NCBI GenBank assembly: GCA_002013415.1
Contig: MAEX01000019.1
Location: 41,687-105,686 of the forward strand
DNA length: 64,000 nt
Direction of reading: 5' to 3'
Source of the DNA: Mycobacterium sp. D16Q14
GTDB lineage: Bacteria; Actinomycetota; Actinomycetes; Mycobacteriales; Mycobacteriaceae
Shown: positions 25,183 through 34,275 of the stretch, in pieces
How the letters are laid out: each line of letters opens with the position of its first letter
Numbering within the stretch: position 1 is the stretch's first letter
Notes under the pieces: model-generated
Told to the model about the DNA's origin: nothing
The model's database searches: none
What the model saw: only the letters and a program-made list of their open reading frames with translations
Translations under genes and position numbers: made by a program

Positions 25183-25991
25183 CGGCGTCCGCCCGTCAGC
25201 TCCTCGGCGACCTCGCGGGCCAGCTGCGCGGTGACCGCGCGCCGCCAATCAGCGGTGCCGTGGGCATCGGTGTGGAACTCCGAGCCGGGAATGCCCGCAG
25301 CAGCCTCGAATACACCCTCCGGATCGGCCAGGACCCGCAGCACGATCGGCCTACGCGTCCCGGCGGAGACCCCGAGCACGATGTCCTCACCGTCAAGCCT
25401 GCCAGTGACCAGGGCACCGGAGCGGCCCAGCGCGGAGTAGGCAATCTTGCGCAGCGCTGTCGGTTGTGTGAGCGCTGTAGCAGGAAAGGTGATGGCGCGC
25501 AGTACATCACCGGGCTGCAGCACGGTCTTGTTGATATCGGTGACGAATTGCGTGATGGCGCAGCGCTCGTCGGTGCCGTCGCGACGCCAGATGAGCAGTT
25601 CGGCATCCAGGGCCGCGCACAACGAGATCATCGCTCCCGCGGGCAGACCCAGACAGATGTTGCCACCGACCGTCGCGGCACGCCAGATCTTGAATGAGGC
25701 CAGCAGCGCACGCGCGCACTGCCCAAAAAGGACGGTCGCACTCCAATCGGGTGGATACGAGGCATTGATGAGTCGTTCGATACTGCAGGTGGCCGCGACC
25801 TCCACGCCACCTGCGTCGACCACGAGATCGGGCCACCGCATACCGGCCAGGTCCACCAGACGCCGCAGTCCCGGCTGCGGTTGGCTCATCAGCCAGGTTC
25901 CACCTGCCAGTACGCCGTCCTGTGCCCCGAGGCCGCGCAGATCAGCGCGCTCTCGCGGAATCAGCACCGAGTCGATGGTGTGCAGATCCAT
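25179..25991 (-). CDS. Xanthine dehydrogenase, FAD-binding subunit
   Basis: A 270-residue molybdopterin-dehydrogenase FAD-binding protein. The FAD-binding segments are LAGGTWLMSQPQPGLRRLVDLAGM near residues 30-55 and ATVGGNICLGLPAGAMISLCAALDAEL near 115-140, followed by the CO-dehydrogenase-type C-terminal domain. It transfers electrons from the iron-sulfur clusters to NAD+. The ATG at 25991 overlaps the TGA of 8-oxoguanine deaminase (ATGA), and its own stop overlaps the FeS-Mo subunit start, so the three are translated together. Confidence 0.88.
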   Translation of the reverse strand: MDLHTIDSVLIPRERADLRGLGAQDGVLAGGTWLMSQPQPGLRRLVDLAGMRWPDLVVDAGGVEVAATCSIERLINASYPPDWSATVLFGQCARALLASFKIWRAATVGGNICLGLPAGAMISLCAALDAELLIWRRDGTDERCAITQFVTDINKTVLQPGDVLRAITFPATALTQPTALRKIAYSALGRSGALVTGRLDGEDIVLGVSAGTRRPIVLRVLADPEGVFEAAAGIPGSEFHTDAHGTADWRRAVTAQLAREVAEELTGGRR

Positions 25992-27361
25992 CAGCGCACT
26001 CTGCCCATCAATCCATGATGCGCTGCCTGCACCGCGACCGCGATCCGATCGGTATCGACCGTCAGCATCGCCCCGTCTCTGACGACCGCTCGCCCATTCA
26101 CCCAGGAACACCTGATGGGTGGGACCGCGCCCAACATCAGAGCAGCCACCGGGTCGTCGATTCCGCTGTGGCCCAGCGTGCGCAGATCCCATAGCACCAG
26201 GTCCGCACACTTGCCGGCCTCGATCGAGCCGATTTCGTCGGCGCGGCCCAGCAGGCGGGCGCCGCCCAGTGTCGCCAGCTCCAATGCGGTGCGAGTGCTC
26301 AGTGCCGTCGGCCCCCCGACCGCTCGTGCCAGCAGCAGCGCCTGGTGTGCCTCCCCCAGCATCCGGCCCGACTCGTTGGAGGCCGCGCCATCCACCCCCA
26401 GACCCACCGGCACCCCGGCCGCCAGCAGCTCTCGGGTGCGGGCGATACCGGCGCCCAGGCGCCCGTTGGAGGTTGGGCAGTGCGCGATTCCGGTACCCGT
26501 GCCAGCCAGCCGGGCAATGGCCGCATCGTCGAAGTGAATCCCGTGCGCGAACCACACATCGGGGCCCAGCCAGCCCAGCTGTTCCATGTAGTCGAGGGGG
26601 CTGCAACCAAACCGTTCGGCGCAGTAGTCAGTTTCGTCCTGGGTCTCCGCGAGATGGGTGTGCATCCGGACGCCGTGCTCGCGAGCCAAGAGCGCTGACT
26701 GATGCAAGAGCTCCCCGCTCACCGAGAAGGGCGAGCAGGGCGCCAGACCGATGCGCACCATGGAGCCCGGCGCCGGATCATGCCAGCGAGCGATGGCCGC
26801 GGCGCTGGCCTCTAGGGCGGTATCGATCGACTCCACCAGACTGTCCGGCGGCAGGCCCCCGACGGACTGTCCCAGGTCCATCGAGCCGCGTGTCGGGTCG
26901 AAACGCAGCCCGACTTGCCCCGCCGCCGCGATCTCGGCTTCCAGAAGATCGCCTGCCCCCGAAGGGAACACGTAGTGATGGTCGGTCGTGGTGGTACAGC
27001 CCGACAGCGCCAGCCAGCTCAATGCGCCCTGTGCCGCAACGTGCAGGCTGTCGGCGTCGATACCCTCCCACACCGGGTACAGCGCGGTAAGCCATTGGAA
27101 GAGCGTGTGATCGGCGGCGAGTCCGCGGGTAATCCACTGATAGAGGTGGTGGTGGGTATTCACCAATCCCGGCGTAAGCAGACAACCACGACCGTCTACA
27201 TGTTCGGCGCCGTCCAGCGTCCGCCATGGGTTCTGTTCTCCGGCAGGCAACACCGCGGCGATCCGGTGGCCGTCGATGACCACGGTCGCACCTTCAAGCT
27301 CACGCCCGTCGTGATCGACCGTGGCCGCGAATACGTTCTCGATCAATGTGATTGAGCTCAT
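25991..27361 (-). CDS. 8-oxoguanine deaminase (amidohydrolase)
   Basis: A 456-residue amidohydrolase of the TrzN/AtzB/8-oxoguanine deaminase group. Metal ligands are seen in LVNTHHHLYQWITRGLA, the MHTHLAET and WFAHGIHFDD His residues, and the Asp in GLGVDGAASNESG. The DHHYVFP and APCSPFSVS segments match 8-oxoguanine deaminases, which convert 8-oxoguanine to urate and feed it to uricase. A broader purine or s-triazine deaminase activity cannot be excluded. The ATG at 27361 starts the operon that continues with the FAD subunit, FeS-Mo subunit and xdhC. The divergent guanine deaminase starts 62 bases away. Confidence 0.85.
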   Translation of the reverse strand: MSSITLIENVFAATVDHDGRELEGATVVIDGHRIAAVLPAGEQNPWRTLDGAEHVDGRGCLLTPGLVNTHHHLYQWITRGLAADHTLFQWLTALYPVWEGIDADSLHVAAQGALSWLALSGCTTTTDHHYVFPSGAGDLLEAEIAAAGQVGLRFDPTRGSMDLGQSVGGLPPDSLVESIDTALEASAAAIARWHDPAPGSMVRIGLAPCSPFSVSGELLHQSALLAREHGVRMHTHLAETQDETDYCAERFGCSPLDYMEQLGWLGPDVWFAHGIHFDDAAIARLAGTGTGIAHCPTSNGRLGAGIARTRELLAAGVPVGLGVDGAASNESGRMLGEAHQALLLARAVGGPTALSTRTALELATLGGARLLGRADEIGSIEAGKCADLVLWDLRTLGHSGIDDPVAALMLGAVPPIRCSWVNGRAVVRDGAMLTVDTDRIAVAVQAAHHGLMGRVR

Positions 27362-27423
27362 CGGCCGGACCCGCTGCCGTGCCTCGGGCTGCGGATGTGA
27401 CGCGTGGTGTGCACTATGGTGCG

Positions 27424-28827
27424 ATGCACCCGATTGCGGCCACCGTCTACCGCGGGCACATCTTTCACATCGCGGGCTCCCCCGGCGTAGCGGATGCGGC
27501 CGCGCACCTCCAATCCATATCCGATGGGGCGCTGGCGGTCGACATCGACGGCGTGATCGCCTACTGCGGCACCTACGCGCAACTGCCCCAGGCCTACTCC
27601 GCGTGGCCGGTGCGCGATCATCGCCCCGGTTTCCTGCTGCCCGGTTTCGTGGACACGCATATGCACTTCCCGCAGACCTACTGCACCGATTCCTATGGTG
27701 GCGGCCAGCTGTTGGAGTGGCTGGAGCACTGCATCTTTCCGGCAGAGGCCCGCCTGGCCGACCCGGTGCTGGCACAGCGCGCTGCCACTACCTTCTGCCG
27801 GCGCCGGGTCGCCGCCGGAACCACCGCCGCGATGGTGATGGGCTCGGCCTTCCCTCAGGCTCAGGAGGCCTTGTTCGCGGCGACCCGCGCCGCGGGCCTG
27901 CGGATGGTGAGCGGACGCGGTGTGCAGACCACCGGGCCCGATAGCGCCACGGCGCTGCTCACCACGACCGAGCACGCAATCCGGCTGTGCGCCGACGAAA
28001 TCGACAGCTGGCATGGCCACTCCCTCACGGATGTGGCGCTGGTGCCCCGCTTCTCGCTGTCCGTCACGCCCGACACCCTCGCGGCGCTTGGCGAGCTCTA
28101 CGACGAGGTGCGGAGTAAGGGTGTCTACTTCCATTCTCATCTCAACGAGAACGCCCGGCCGGGCACCGGAGAGGTGGATGCCACCCTGTCCGCATACGGG
28201 GTCAGAAGCTACCTGGATACCTATGACGGTCATTTTCTGCCCGGCTCCCGCAAGGGCGGCTCGACGCTGCTGGGCGGCAGGAGCATTCTGGCGCATGCCG
28301 TGCACTGCCAGGACGTGGAACTGGCCCGCATGGCCGAAACCGGAACCTCCATCGCACATTGCCCCACCTCCCAGCTGTTCCTGGGCTCCGGGACCATGCC
28401 GTGGCGCCGGACCGTCGACAGTGGAGTCAACATCGCCCTGGGCACCGATGTGGGCGGTGGCGACGAATGGCTGTTGACGCGCGTACTGAACGACTGTTTC
28501 AAAGTCCATATGTCCGAACCGGCTTCGGCTGCGGCATCCCTACACCCCGCCGAGCTGCTGTTCACCGCCACCCTTGCCGGGGCGCGCGCACTGGACCGCG
28601 AGGACACGTTCGGCAACCTGGACCAGGGCAAGGACGCGGACTTCCTGATCATTGACCCACACCGATGGGAACCGTTGGCCGACAACCTTTCCCACGGCAT
28701 CCAATCCGACGACGAGCAGCTGGCCACCGAGCAGACACTGTTTCGCCTGCTGATGGGGCTGCGGGAACCGGCCATCAGCTCGGTGCACGTGCGCGGGCGG
28801 TGTATCACCGACTACCTCGACTGCTAG
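27424..28827 (+). CDS. guaD: Guanine deaminase
   Basis: A 467-residue zinc amidohydrolase. Diagnostic guanine-deaminase features are the N-terminal zinc motif FVDTHMHFPQTYCTDSYG, the substrate-clamping LLEWLEHCIFPAEARLAD, the YFHSHLNEN His and LGTDVGGG Asp. It converts guanine to xanthine, supplying the adjacent xanthine dehydrogenase. The ATG at 27424 (MHPIAATVYRGHIF) is preferred to an upstream frame start at 27352, which would overlap the divergent gene; there is no obvious ribosome binding site, so the message may be leaderless. The stop overlaps the convergent uricase stop by four bases. Confidence 0.93.
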   Translation: MHPIAATVYRGHIFHIAGSPGVADAAAHLQSISDGALAVDIDGVIAYCGTYAQLPQAYSAWPVRDHRPGFLLPGFVDTHMHFPQTYCTDSYGGGQLLEWLEHCIFPAEARLADPVLAQRAATTFCRRRVAAGTTAAMVMGSAFPQAQEALFAATRAAGLRMVSGRGVQTTGPDSATALLTTTEHAIRLCADEIDSWHGHSLTDVALVPRFSLSVTPDTLAALGELYDEVRSKGVYFHSHLNENARPGTGEVDATLSAYGVRSYLDTYDGHFLPGSRKGGSTLLGGRSILAHAVHCQDVELARMAETGTSIAHCPTSQLFLGSGTMPWRRTVDSGVNIALGTDVGGGDEWLLTRVLNDCFKVHMSEPASAAASLHPAELLFTATLAGARALDREDTFGNLDQGKDADFLIIDPHRWEPLADNLSHGIQSDDEQLATEQTLFRLLMGLREPAISSVHVRGRCITDYLDC

Positions 28828-29732
28828 GTCAGCCAGGACAGGTGCGGGTCCCAGGCCGGCCCGGCATCCGGTGCATCATCCCGGGTCACGATGGCCTGAA
28901 TCAATCCGTACGGACGGTCATCGGCATGAAAGACCTCGTTGGGGTTCTCCAGCCCGAACGGCGAGAGGTCGTACACAAAGTGGTGTTTGTTGGGCGCCGA
29001 GAGGCGGACCTCGGCGATCAGCGGGTAGGCCTCCAGGATCGCCGTGCCCATCTCGTACAACGTCTGCTGCAGGGCCAGCGAGTGCACGGTGGCGAAGCGC
29101 TCCAGGATGATCTGCTTCACCCCGAGATAGGTCTGGTCCCAGTCGACCTCGGTACCGATGAAGCGCCACTTGGCTACCAGTGAGGTGGCCATCACCCGGT
29201 CGTTGGTGGGCTGCAGAACCGTGTACTTGTCTTCCAGGAAATCGTGAAACTCCGAACCCGTCGACTTCAGCACGACCAGATTTTTGAGACCACCGATCAC
29301 CCAGGTCCGCTGCGCCGCACCCACTCCCTCGACGGTGATCTCCGCGGTACGCACCTCCTGACCCTTGCGAACCCAGCTGTGGTCATGCTCGCGCCCATCG
29401 ACAACAACTCTCTCCCAGGCGTATTCGTCAATCTCGATGCGCGCGCCGGTTACCGGCTCGTACTCGTCCACGAAGTGGTACGCCAGGTCCAGACCGTATT
29501 GCTCGATGGTCTCGATGCCCTTCTCCTTGGCGTAGGCGTAGATGGTCTGCTTCTGACTGTCGGTGGGCAGCACCTTGCGCTGATCGCCATCGGTGTAGGC
29601 CGCGGCGAAGTCCCCGCGCAGTGCGCTACCGACGTTGAGGTCCTTGATCTCATGGCGCGGAGAGTCCCGGTAGATCCGGACGACTCGGTTCTCGGCCTTG
29701 CCGTACTGGTTGCCTCCGAGCACGATTCCCAT
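28824..29732 (-). CDS. Urate oxidase (uricase)
   Basis: A 302-residue cofactor-free urate oxidase with the two T-fold repeats. Visible family elements are NQYGKAENRVVRIYRD with the catalytic Lys, VLPTDSQKQTIYAYAKE with the catalytic Thr, SEFHDFLEDKYTVLQPTNDR, and the later SVQ-equivalent region HSLALQQTLYEMGTAILE followed by NKHHF. It converts urate to 5-hydroxyisourate. It is 15 bases downstream of the HIU hydrolase gene, the last gene of the operon NCS2 permease-uraD-uraH-uricase. Confidence 0.94.
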   Translation of the reverse strand: MGIVLGGNQYGKAENRVVRIYRDSPRHEIKDLNVGSALRGDFAAAYTDGDQRKVLPTDSQKQTIYAYAKEKGIETIEQYGLDLAYHFVDEYEPVTGARIEIDEYAWERVVVDGREHDHSWVRKGQEVRTAEITVEGVGAAQRTWVIGGLKNLVVLKSTGSEFHDFLEDKYTVLQPTNDRVMATSLVAKWRFIGTEVDWDQTYLGVKQIILERFATVHSLALQQTLYEMGTAILEAYPLIAEVRLSAPNKHHFVYDLSPFGLENPNEVFHADDRPYGLIQAIVTRDDAPDAGPAWDPHLSWLT

Positions 29733-29747
29733 GGATGCGTTCCTTTC

Positions 29748-30071
29748 TCAGCTGCCGCGATAGGTGGAGTAGGCGTACGGGCTCAGCAGCAGCGGCACAT
29801 GCAGGTGCCCACTACCGTCCCCCCGGAAACTGATGATCACCTCCGGGTAGAAGCCGTCGATCCCGTTGTCGGTGAACCAGGTTCCGGTATCGAACACCAG
29901 CCGGTACGTACCGGCGGCCAGCACCGCCCCGGCAAGGTCGGCAATCCTGCCCTCGGAATCGGTTGTGCCGCTGGCCACCGAAGACTCAGCGGCATCCAGC
30001 AGCCTCACCCGCACACCCTGTGCCGGCCGCCCGGATACCGCGTCCAGTACATGGGTACTCAAACCCGTCAC
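29748..30071 (-). CDS. uraH: 5-hydroxyisourate hydrolase
   Basis: A 107-residue transthyretin-like protein with the three catalytic residues in place: His in LSTHVLDAVSGRPA, Arg in GVRVRLL, and His in GHLHVPLLLSPYAYSTYRGS, whose final YRGS is the family's C-terminal hallmark. It hydrolyses 5-hydroxyisourate to OHCU. It overlaps uraD by four bases and precedes uricase, the enzyme whose product it consumes. Confidence 0.94.
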   Translation of the reverse strand: MTGLSTHVLDAVSGRPAQGVRVRLLDAAESSVASGTTDSEGRIADLAGAVLAAGTYRLVFDTGTWFTDNGIDGFYPEVIISFRGDGSGHLHVPLLLSPYAYSTYRGS

Positions 30072-30610
30072 GATCCATCCTCCGTCTCGAAGTCATCAGC
30101 ATGCTTGCCTGCCGGGCCCAGCATCCGCACCAAGCGGCTGCGGTTGATCTTTCCCAATTCCATTCTCATGACCCGGCGTTCGTTCTGGGGGTCATTCTTG
30201 AGCCGCTCCTGCAGGATCGCCAGCAGCTCCCCGGCGGGCCTGCCATTGGCGAACACGAGATACACATAGCCAAATCGCTTCTCGTACTCAGCATTGCATT
30301 CCTTGAGCCGGGCCAGCACCGTGGCCTCGGCACCGGCCACGCCGGACTGCTCCCGGCGCGAGGCCGCGTTATCGGGCCGCTCCCCGATCCTCGGGTGGCC
30401 GTCGAGCGCCTCGTCCAGATCCGAGTCAGTGAGCTCGGCCAGGATGAGGTCCGCCCGGTTGTACAGGGCCTCCTCGTCACGGAAGGGACGCCCGGCCGCC
30501 ACCCGCACCGCCCAGATCCGCGAGGTGCAACACTCGTAGAGCCAGTGGATCGCCTGGTTATCGGTGAGCTCGTTGAAGCTTTCGATTCCCCGCCAGTCAA
30601 CGCGTCGCAT
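30068..30610 (-). CDS. uraD: OHCU decarboxylase
   Basis: A 180-residue OHCU decarboxylase with the active-site motif GHPRIGERP carrying the catalytic His72, followed by the helix ARLKECNAEYEKRFGYVYLVF and the Arg-containing ERLKNDPQNERRVMRMELGKI. It converts OHCU stereospecifically to (S)-allantoin. The ATG at 30610 overlaps the 3' end of the permease gene by 14 bases and the stop overlaps uraH, so it is part of one operon. It has an intact catalytic His, unlike the related domain fused to the permease immediately upstream. Confidence 0.92.
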   Translation of the reverse strand: MRRVDWRGIESFNELTDNQAIHWLYECCTSRIWAVRVAAGRPFRDEEALYNRADLILAELTDSDLDEALDGHPRIGERPDNAASRREQSGVAGAEATVLARLKECNAEYEKRFGYVYLVFANGRPAGELLAILQERLKNDPQNERRVMRMELGKINRSRLVRMLGPAGKHADDFETEDGS

Positions 30611-32549
30611 GGAAATCCTCGTAACGCCCGAAGCGGGCCGCCGTGATCGGATTGGCGTCGGCCACCAGATCATCGAATCGGTAATTGGCGATCTTCGCGA
30701 TCTCGATGAGGGCGAAGGAGCGCTCGCTGGTCGTCGAATTCTCCATGCGGCTCCACCCGTTGCGCAGCACCCGTTCGTAACGCTCGGTCTCTCGTGCGCA
30801 GATCACCAGCGGGAAACCGAAATGCTCGCGATAGGCGTTGGCCAGGCTCACCACATTGTTGAACTCACCCTCGTCGAGGGTCTGCAGGATGGTGTGGTCG
30901 ACGGCTGCCATCTCCCCAGCTTCGTCCTCGGCACCCAGATCGGGGAACGATCTGATGAGTTCGAGCTGCTGCTCGTCGCTGCCGGTGAGCATCGCCTCCT
31001 GGAACGCGCTGCGCAGATCGTGTGCGTCGGCGAAGGGCCGCTGCTGGTAGGCGCGATCCACCACCCAGTGCACGTCCTGGACCAGGCTGCCGAATGTGTG
31101 GCGAAACTCCTCGAGGGTCATCTCGTTGACCTGCGCGAGCCGAATGGCGCCTCCCCCCGCCACCGCCACGCCGCGGCTACCGGTGTGGAAGAACAGCAGG
31201 TTCAACACGATCGCGGTGATGGCGCCCATGGTGATGCCGGTGCTGAACGGAATCTGCAGCAGCCCCGGTACGGCCTGGTCGATTCCCGGGAGCGCGGGAA
31301 CCGCGATACCGCGCCCGTGGTCCAGGACAGTTGAGGGGCCCGAGGACTGGGAGAACTGCACGTACATTCCCATGGCCAGCGAGGTACTGGCGATGATCAG
31401 GTTGCGGTGGTCGTTGAAGTCGACCTTGCCCAGTGTCTGGATGCCGACGACGGCCACCGTCGCGAACAAGGTCATCGCGGCCCCGCCCAGCACCGGGGCC
31501 GGGATCGACTCCACGATCTTGGCGGTCTTGGGCAGCACGCCCAACACCATCATGATCAGCCCAGCGGTCGCTACCACCCAACGACTCTTGACCCCGGTGA
31601 GGCGCACCAGCCCGACGTTCTCGGAGAACGCCGTGTACGGAAACGAGTTGAAGGTGCCGCCGATCATGGTGGCAATGCCGTCGGCGCGCACCGTGGCGGC
31701 GATATCCGCCCCGCGCACCCGCTTGCCGACGATCTCGGCGGTGGCGAAGACCGCGCCGGTGGATTCGACAGCGGTCACCATCAGCACCACGATCAGCGAC
31801 ACCACCGCAATAACGTCGAAGCGCGGGGCGCCGAATGCGAATGGCGAGGTGAACCCGATCCAGCCCGCCTCACCCACCCGCGTGAAATCGGTGTCACCGG
31901 CAAGCCAGGCGATGGCGGTACCGGCAACCAGACCCAGCAGCACCGCGATGGTGCTCCAGAAGCCCCGGAAGAACCTCTGCATCAGCACGATCAGCACGAC
32001 GGTGCCCACCGCGTACATGAGCCAGCGCCCGTTTCCGGGATCGTGCGCGGCGACCGGGCTGTGCGGGTTGCGGACGGCGTCGCCGATGCCCACCGGCAGC
32101 AGCGACACCCCGATGATCGTGATGACCGAGCCGGTCACGATCGGCGGGAAGAAGCGGATGAGGCGGGCGAAGAACGGCGCGATGAGGAAGGTGAACGCGC
32201 CCGCCGTAATGACGGCGCCGTAGACGGTGAGCAGCCCCACCCTGCCACCGCCGTGGTCGTTGGCGATCTTGATCACCGGGGCCAGGGTCGCGAAGGTGAC
32301 CCCCTGGAGAAGCGGCAGCCGCACGCCGATCTTCCAGAACCCGACCGCTTGCAGGATCGAGGCAATACCGCAGGTAAACAAGTCTGCGGTGATCAACATG
32401 GTCAGCGCCTCGGCGTCCAGGTCAATGGCACGCGCGATGAGCAGCGGCACCAGCACCGCGCCGGCATAGAACGCGATCACATGCTGGATGCCCAAAGTGA
32501 CGAGCTTGCCCGCGGACGGCACCTCGTCGACGGGATGGACTCTCCTCAT
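30597..32549 (-). CDS. NCS2 urate/xanthine permease fused to a C-terminal OHCU-decarboxylase-like domain
   Basis: A 650-residue fusion. Residues 1 to about 465 form an NCS2 transporter of the urate/xanthine type with 14 membrane segments (GIQHVIAFYAGAVLVPLL at the start; VTAVESTGAVFATAEIVGKRV and GGTFNSFPYTAFSENVGLV in the substrate-site region). Residues about 478 to 650 are an OHCU-decarboxylase-type domain: FRHTFGSLVQDVHWVVDRAY, QRPFADAHDLRSAF, ANAYREHFGFPLVIC and IEIAKIANYRFDDLV. The HPDLAG position of that family is SFPDLG here, with Phe at 535 instead of the catalytic His, so it may not be an active enzyme. The ATG at 32549 follows GGGAGG. It is the first gene of the urate operon. Confidence 0.88.
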   Translation of the reverse strand: MRRVHPVDEVPSAGKLVTLGIQHVIAFYAGAVLVPLLIARAIDLDAEALTMLITADLFTCGIASILQAVGFWKIGVRLPLLQGVTFATLAPVIKIANDHGGGRVGLLTVYGAVITAGAFTFLIAPFFARLIRFFPPIVTGSVITIIGVSLLPVGIGDAVRNPHSPVAAHDPGNGRWLMYAVGTVVLIVLMQRFFRGFWSTIAVLLGLVAGTAIAWLAGDTDFTRVGEAGWIGFTSPFAFGAPRFDVIAVVSLIVVLMVTAVESTGAVFATAEIVGKRVRGADIAATVRADGIATMIGGTFNSFPYTAFSENVGLVRLTGVKSRWVVATAGLIMMVLGVLPKTAKIVESIPAPVLGGAAMTLFATVAVVGIQTLGKVDFNDHRNLIIASTSLAMGMYVQFSQSSGPSTVLDHGRGIAVPALPGIDQAVPGLLQIPFSTGITMGAITAIVLNLLFFHTGSRGVAVAGGGAIRLAQVNEMTLEEFRHTFGSLVQDVHWVVDRAYQQRPFADAHDLRSAFQEAMLTGSDEQQLELIRSFPDLGAEDEAGEMAAVDHTILQTLDEGEFNNVVSLANAYREHFGFPLVICARETERYERVLRNGWSRMENSTTSERSFALIEIAKIANYRFDDLVADANPITAARFGRYEDFHATR

Positions 32550-32667
32550 CGCAGAACCTCCCTGCATCGGTGCGTCCGCGCTGCCTGCCGACCGCCGAAG
32601 CGACGCTAGATCGACCGTGTTGCGGCCAGGTTGCCGGGTGTCTATATCTTCCCGGCGGGTCTCCGCG

Positions 32668-33378
32668 CTACGTTTCGGCGATCACGTCCAATTGTCCTGC
32701 GGCAGCGACTATCACCGACTCCAAGCGGTCGTGGTGGGTGGCTGCGACGGCTAGTAGAGCCTCGGTATCGCGCCTTGCCACCGCTGTGATCATCGCCTCA
32801 TGGTCGGTGTGTAGCTGCAGCTGATCCGACGCGGAAACCGTCCGCATCACCTGGAACGGCTCCGTCAGATTCCAGGTGGCCTCGAACATGTGCAAGAGGC
32901 GGTGCATGCCGCAGGGAATCACCAGTGCGCGGTGAAAGCGCCGGGAATGCAGGTGAAATGCACGCGCATCGCCTTCGATGGTGGCCTGTTGCAGCCGCTC
33001 ATGTTCGGCCAGCGCGCGATCCAGATCCTCAGGCGTTGTCAGCGCCACCGCCTGCGCGAGCGCGGCACGCTCGAGAACACCTCGGGTGAAATAGATCTCG
33101 CGAAGCTCGGGAAGCGTGAGCTGTGCCACACGGTAGCCACCATTGGCCCGATGATTGACAAGCCCTTCGGCGACAAGGGTCTTGAGTGCTTCCCGTACCG
33201 GGATGGGGCTGATTTGGTAGGTGTCGGCGACCTCACTGATAGGGATGGTGGAACCCGGCGGCGCGGCACCGTCGAGGATGGCCCGCCGCAACCCGTCGAG
33301 CACGCTCGTCTGGTCATGCCCGGACCGGTTGGCGCGCAGCTCGTTGATCAGCCTCCGGTAGCGGAACGTACGTGACAT
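32668..33378 (-). CDS. GntR-family (FCD) transcriptional regulator
   Basis: A 236-residue GntR regulator. The winged helix lies at residues 20-90 (SVLDGLRRAILDGAAPPGS, ISEVADTYQISPIPVREALKTL, EGLVNHRANGGYRVA). The FCD domain follows with the metal-binding pattern FHLHSRRFHRAL, an HEAMITAVARRD His and the late HHD. FCD members respond to carboxylic acids such as allantoate or ureidoglycolate-like compounds. It lies in the middle of the purine island between the urate-permease operon and the hydantoin racemase gene, so it is the likely regulator of purine use. Confidence 0.86.
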   Translation of the reverse strand: MSRTFRYRRLINELRANRSGHDQTSVLDGLRRAILDGAAPPGSTIPISEVADTYQISPIPVREALKTLVAEGLVNHRANGGYRVAQLTLPELREIYFTRGVLERAALAQAVALTTPEDLDRALAEHERLQQATIEGDARAFHLHSRRFHRALVIPCGMHRLLHMFEATWNLTEPFQVMRTVSASDQLQLHTDHEAMITAVARRDTEALLAVAATHHDRLESVIVAAAGQLDVIAET

Positions 33379-33534
33379 TCGCCCTCCATCGCCGTCTGCC
33401 GAACCCCGATCTTGTCAGTGGTCGCGCCCGGCTGCCATCACTGGCGACATAGAGTTAACGCGAACGTTTCATGACGCGGCGCCCGCGACAACGCCGTACC
33501 CCACGCCCGTCGCGGCCGACGTACCCTGTCGGCC

Positions 33535-34275
33535 ATGCGCATACGCGTCATCAACCCCAACACCACCGAGGCCATGACGAAGGCCATCGAAGCCGTAGCG
33601 CAATCAGCGGCCTGGACGGGAACCAGCATCACCACGGTCAACCCGGCGATGGGGCCGGTCTCGATCGAGAGCCACTACGACGAGGCGTTGAGTGTGCCCG
33701 GTGTGCTGGCCGAAATCCGCCGCGCTGAATCCGAAGGCGCCGAAGGGTACGTGCTGGCATGCTTCGGCGATCCCGGCCTCGATGCCGCCCGGGAACTGGC
33801 CGCCGGTCCGGTGGTCGGCATCGCCGAGGCCGCCATGCACATGGCCAGTCACCTCGGCAGGGGGTTCAGTGTGGTCACCACCTTGGAGCGCACCGCCGGC
33901 CGCGCCTGGGATCTGGCCGAACGCTATGGAATGTCCCGCTTCTGCCGGGGAGTGCACGGTTGCGATATCGCGGTGCTGGACTTGGAAAGAAACCCCAAGA
34001 CCAAGGACATTCTCATCGAGCACTGCCAACGCGCGGCACGCGATGACGGCAGCGATGTGATCGTGCTGGGTTGTGCGGGAATGGCCGGGCTGTGCCGGGA
34101 CATCTCCTCCGAGATCGGACTACCGGTGATCGATGGTGTGGCAGCCGCGGTGAACCTGGTGCAGTCGTTGGTGTCCATGGGCCTGCGCAAGTCGGGACGG
34201 GGCGAGTTTGCCACGCCACCAATCAAACCCTATGCCGGACTGATGGATTCGTTTGGTTCAATATCCGCGGGGTGA
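33535..34275 (+). CDS. Hydantoin/allantoin racemase (Asp/Glu racemase family)
   Basis: A 246-residue racemase with the two catalytic Cys of the family: Cys76 in YVLACFGDPGLDAAREL and Cys180 in VIVLGCAGMAGL. The N-terminal MRIRVINPNTTEAM is the hallmark of hydantoin racemases and of the allantoin racemase HpxA. In this purine context it most likely interconverts (R)- and (S)-allantoin so that either can be opened by the adjacent PuuE-type allantoinase. Its 3' end overlaps the puuE-type gene on the opposite strand by 46 bases. Confidence 0.87.
   Translation: MRIRVINPNTTEAMTKAIEAVAQSAAWTGTSITTVNPAMGPVSIESHYDEALSVPGVLAEIRRAESEGAEGYVLACFGDPGLDAARELAAGPVVGIAEAAMHMASHLGRGFSVVTTLERTAGRAWDLAERYGMSRFCRGVHGCDIAVLDLERNPKTKDILIEHCQRAARDDGSDVIVLGCAGMAGLCRDISSEIGLPVIDGVAAAVNLVQSLVSMGLRKSGRGEFATPPIKPYAGLMDSFGSISAG

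Noticed and set aside
22543..25440. Very long plus-strand open frame (about 965 codons) opposite the xanthine dehydrogenase genes
   Set aside because: It is the antisense shadow of the FeS-Mo and FAD subunits, whose motifs are complete on the minus strand. High GC makes antisense frames long. It has no recognisable domain.
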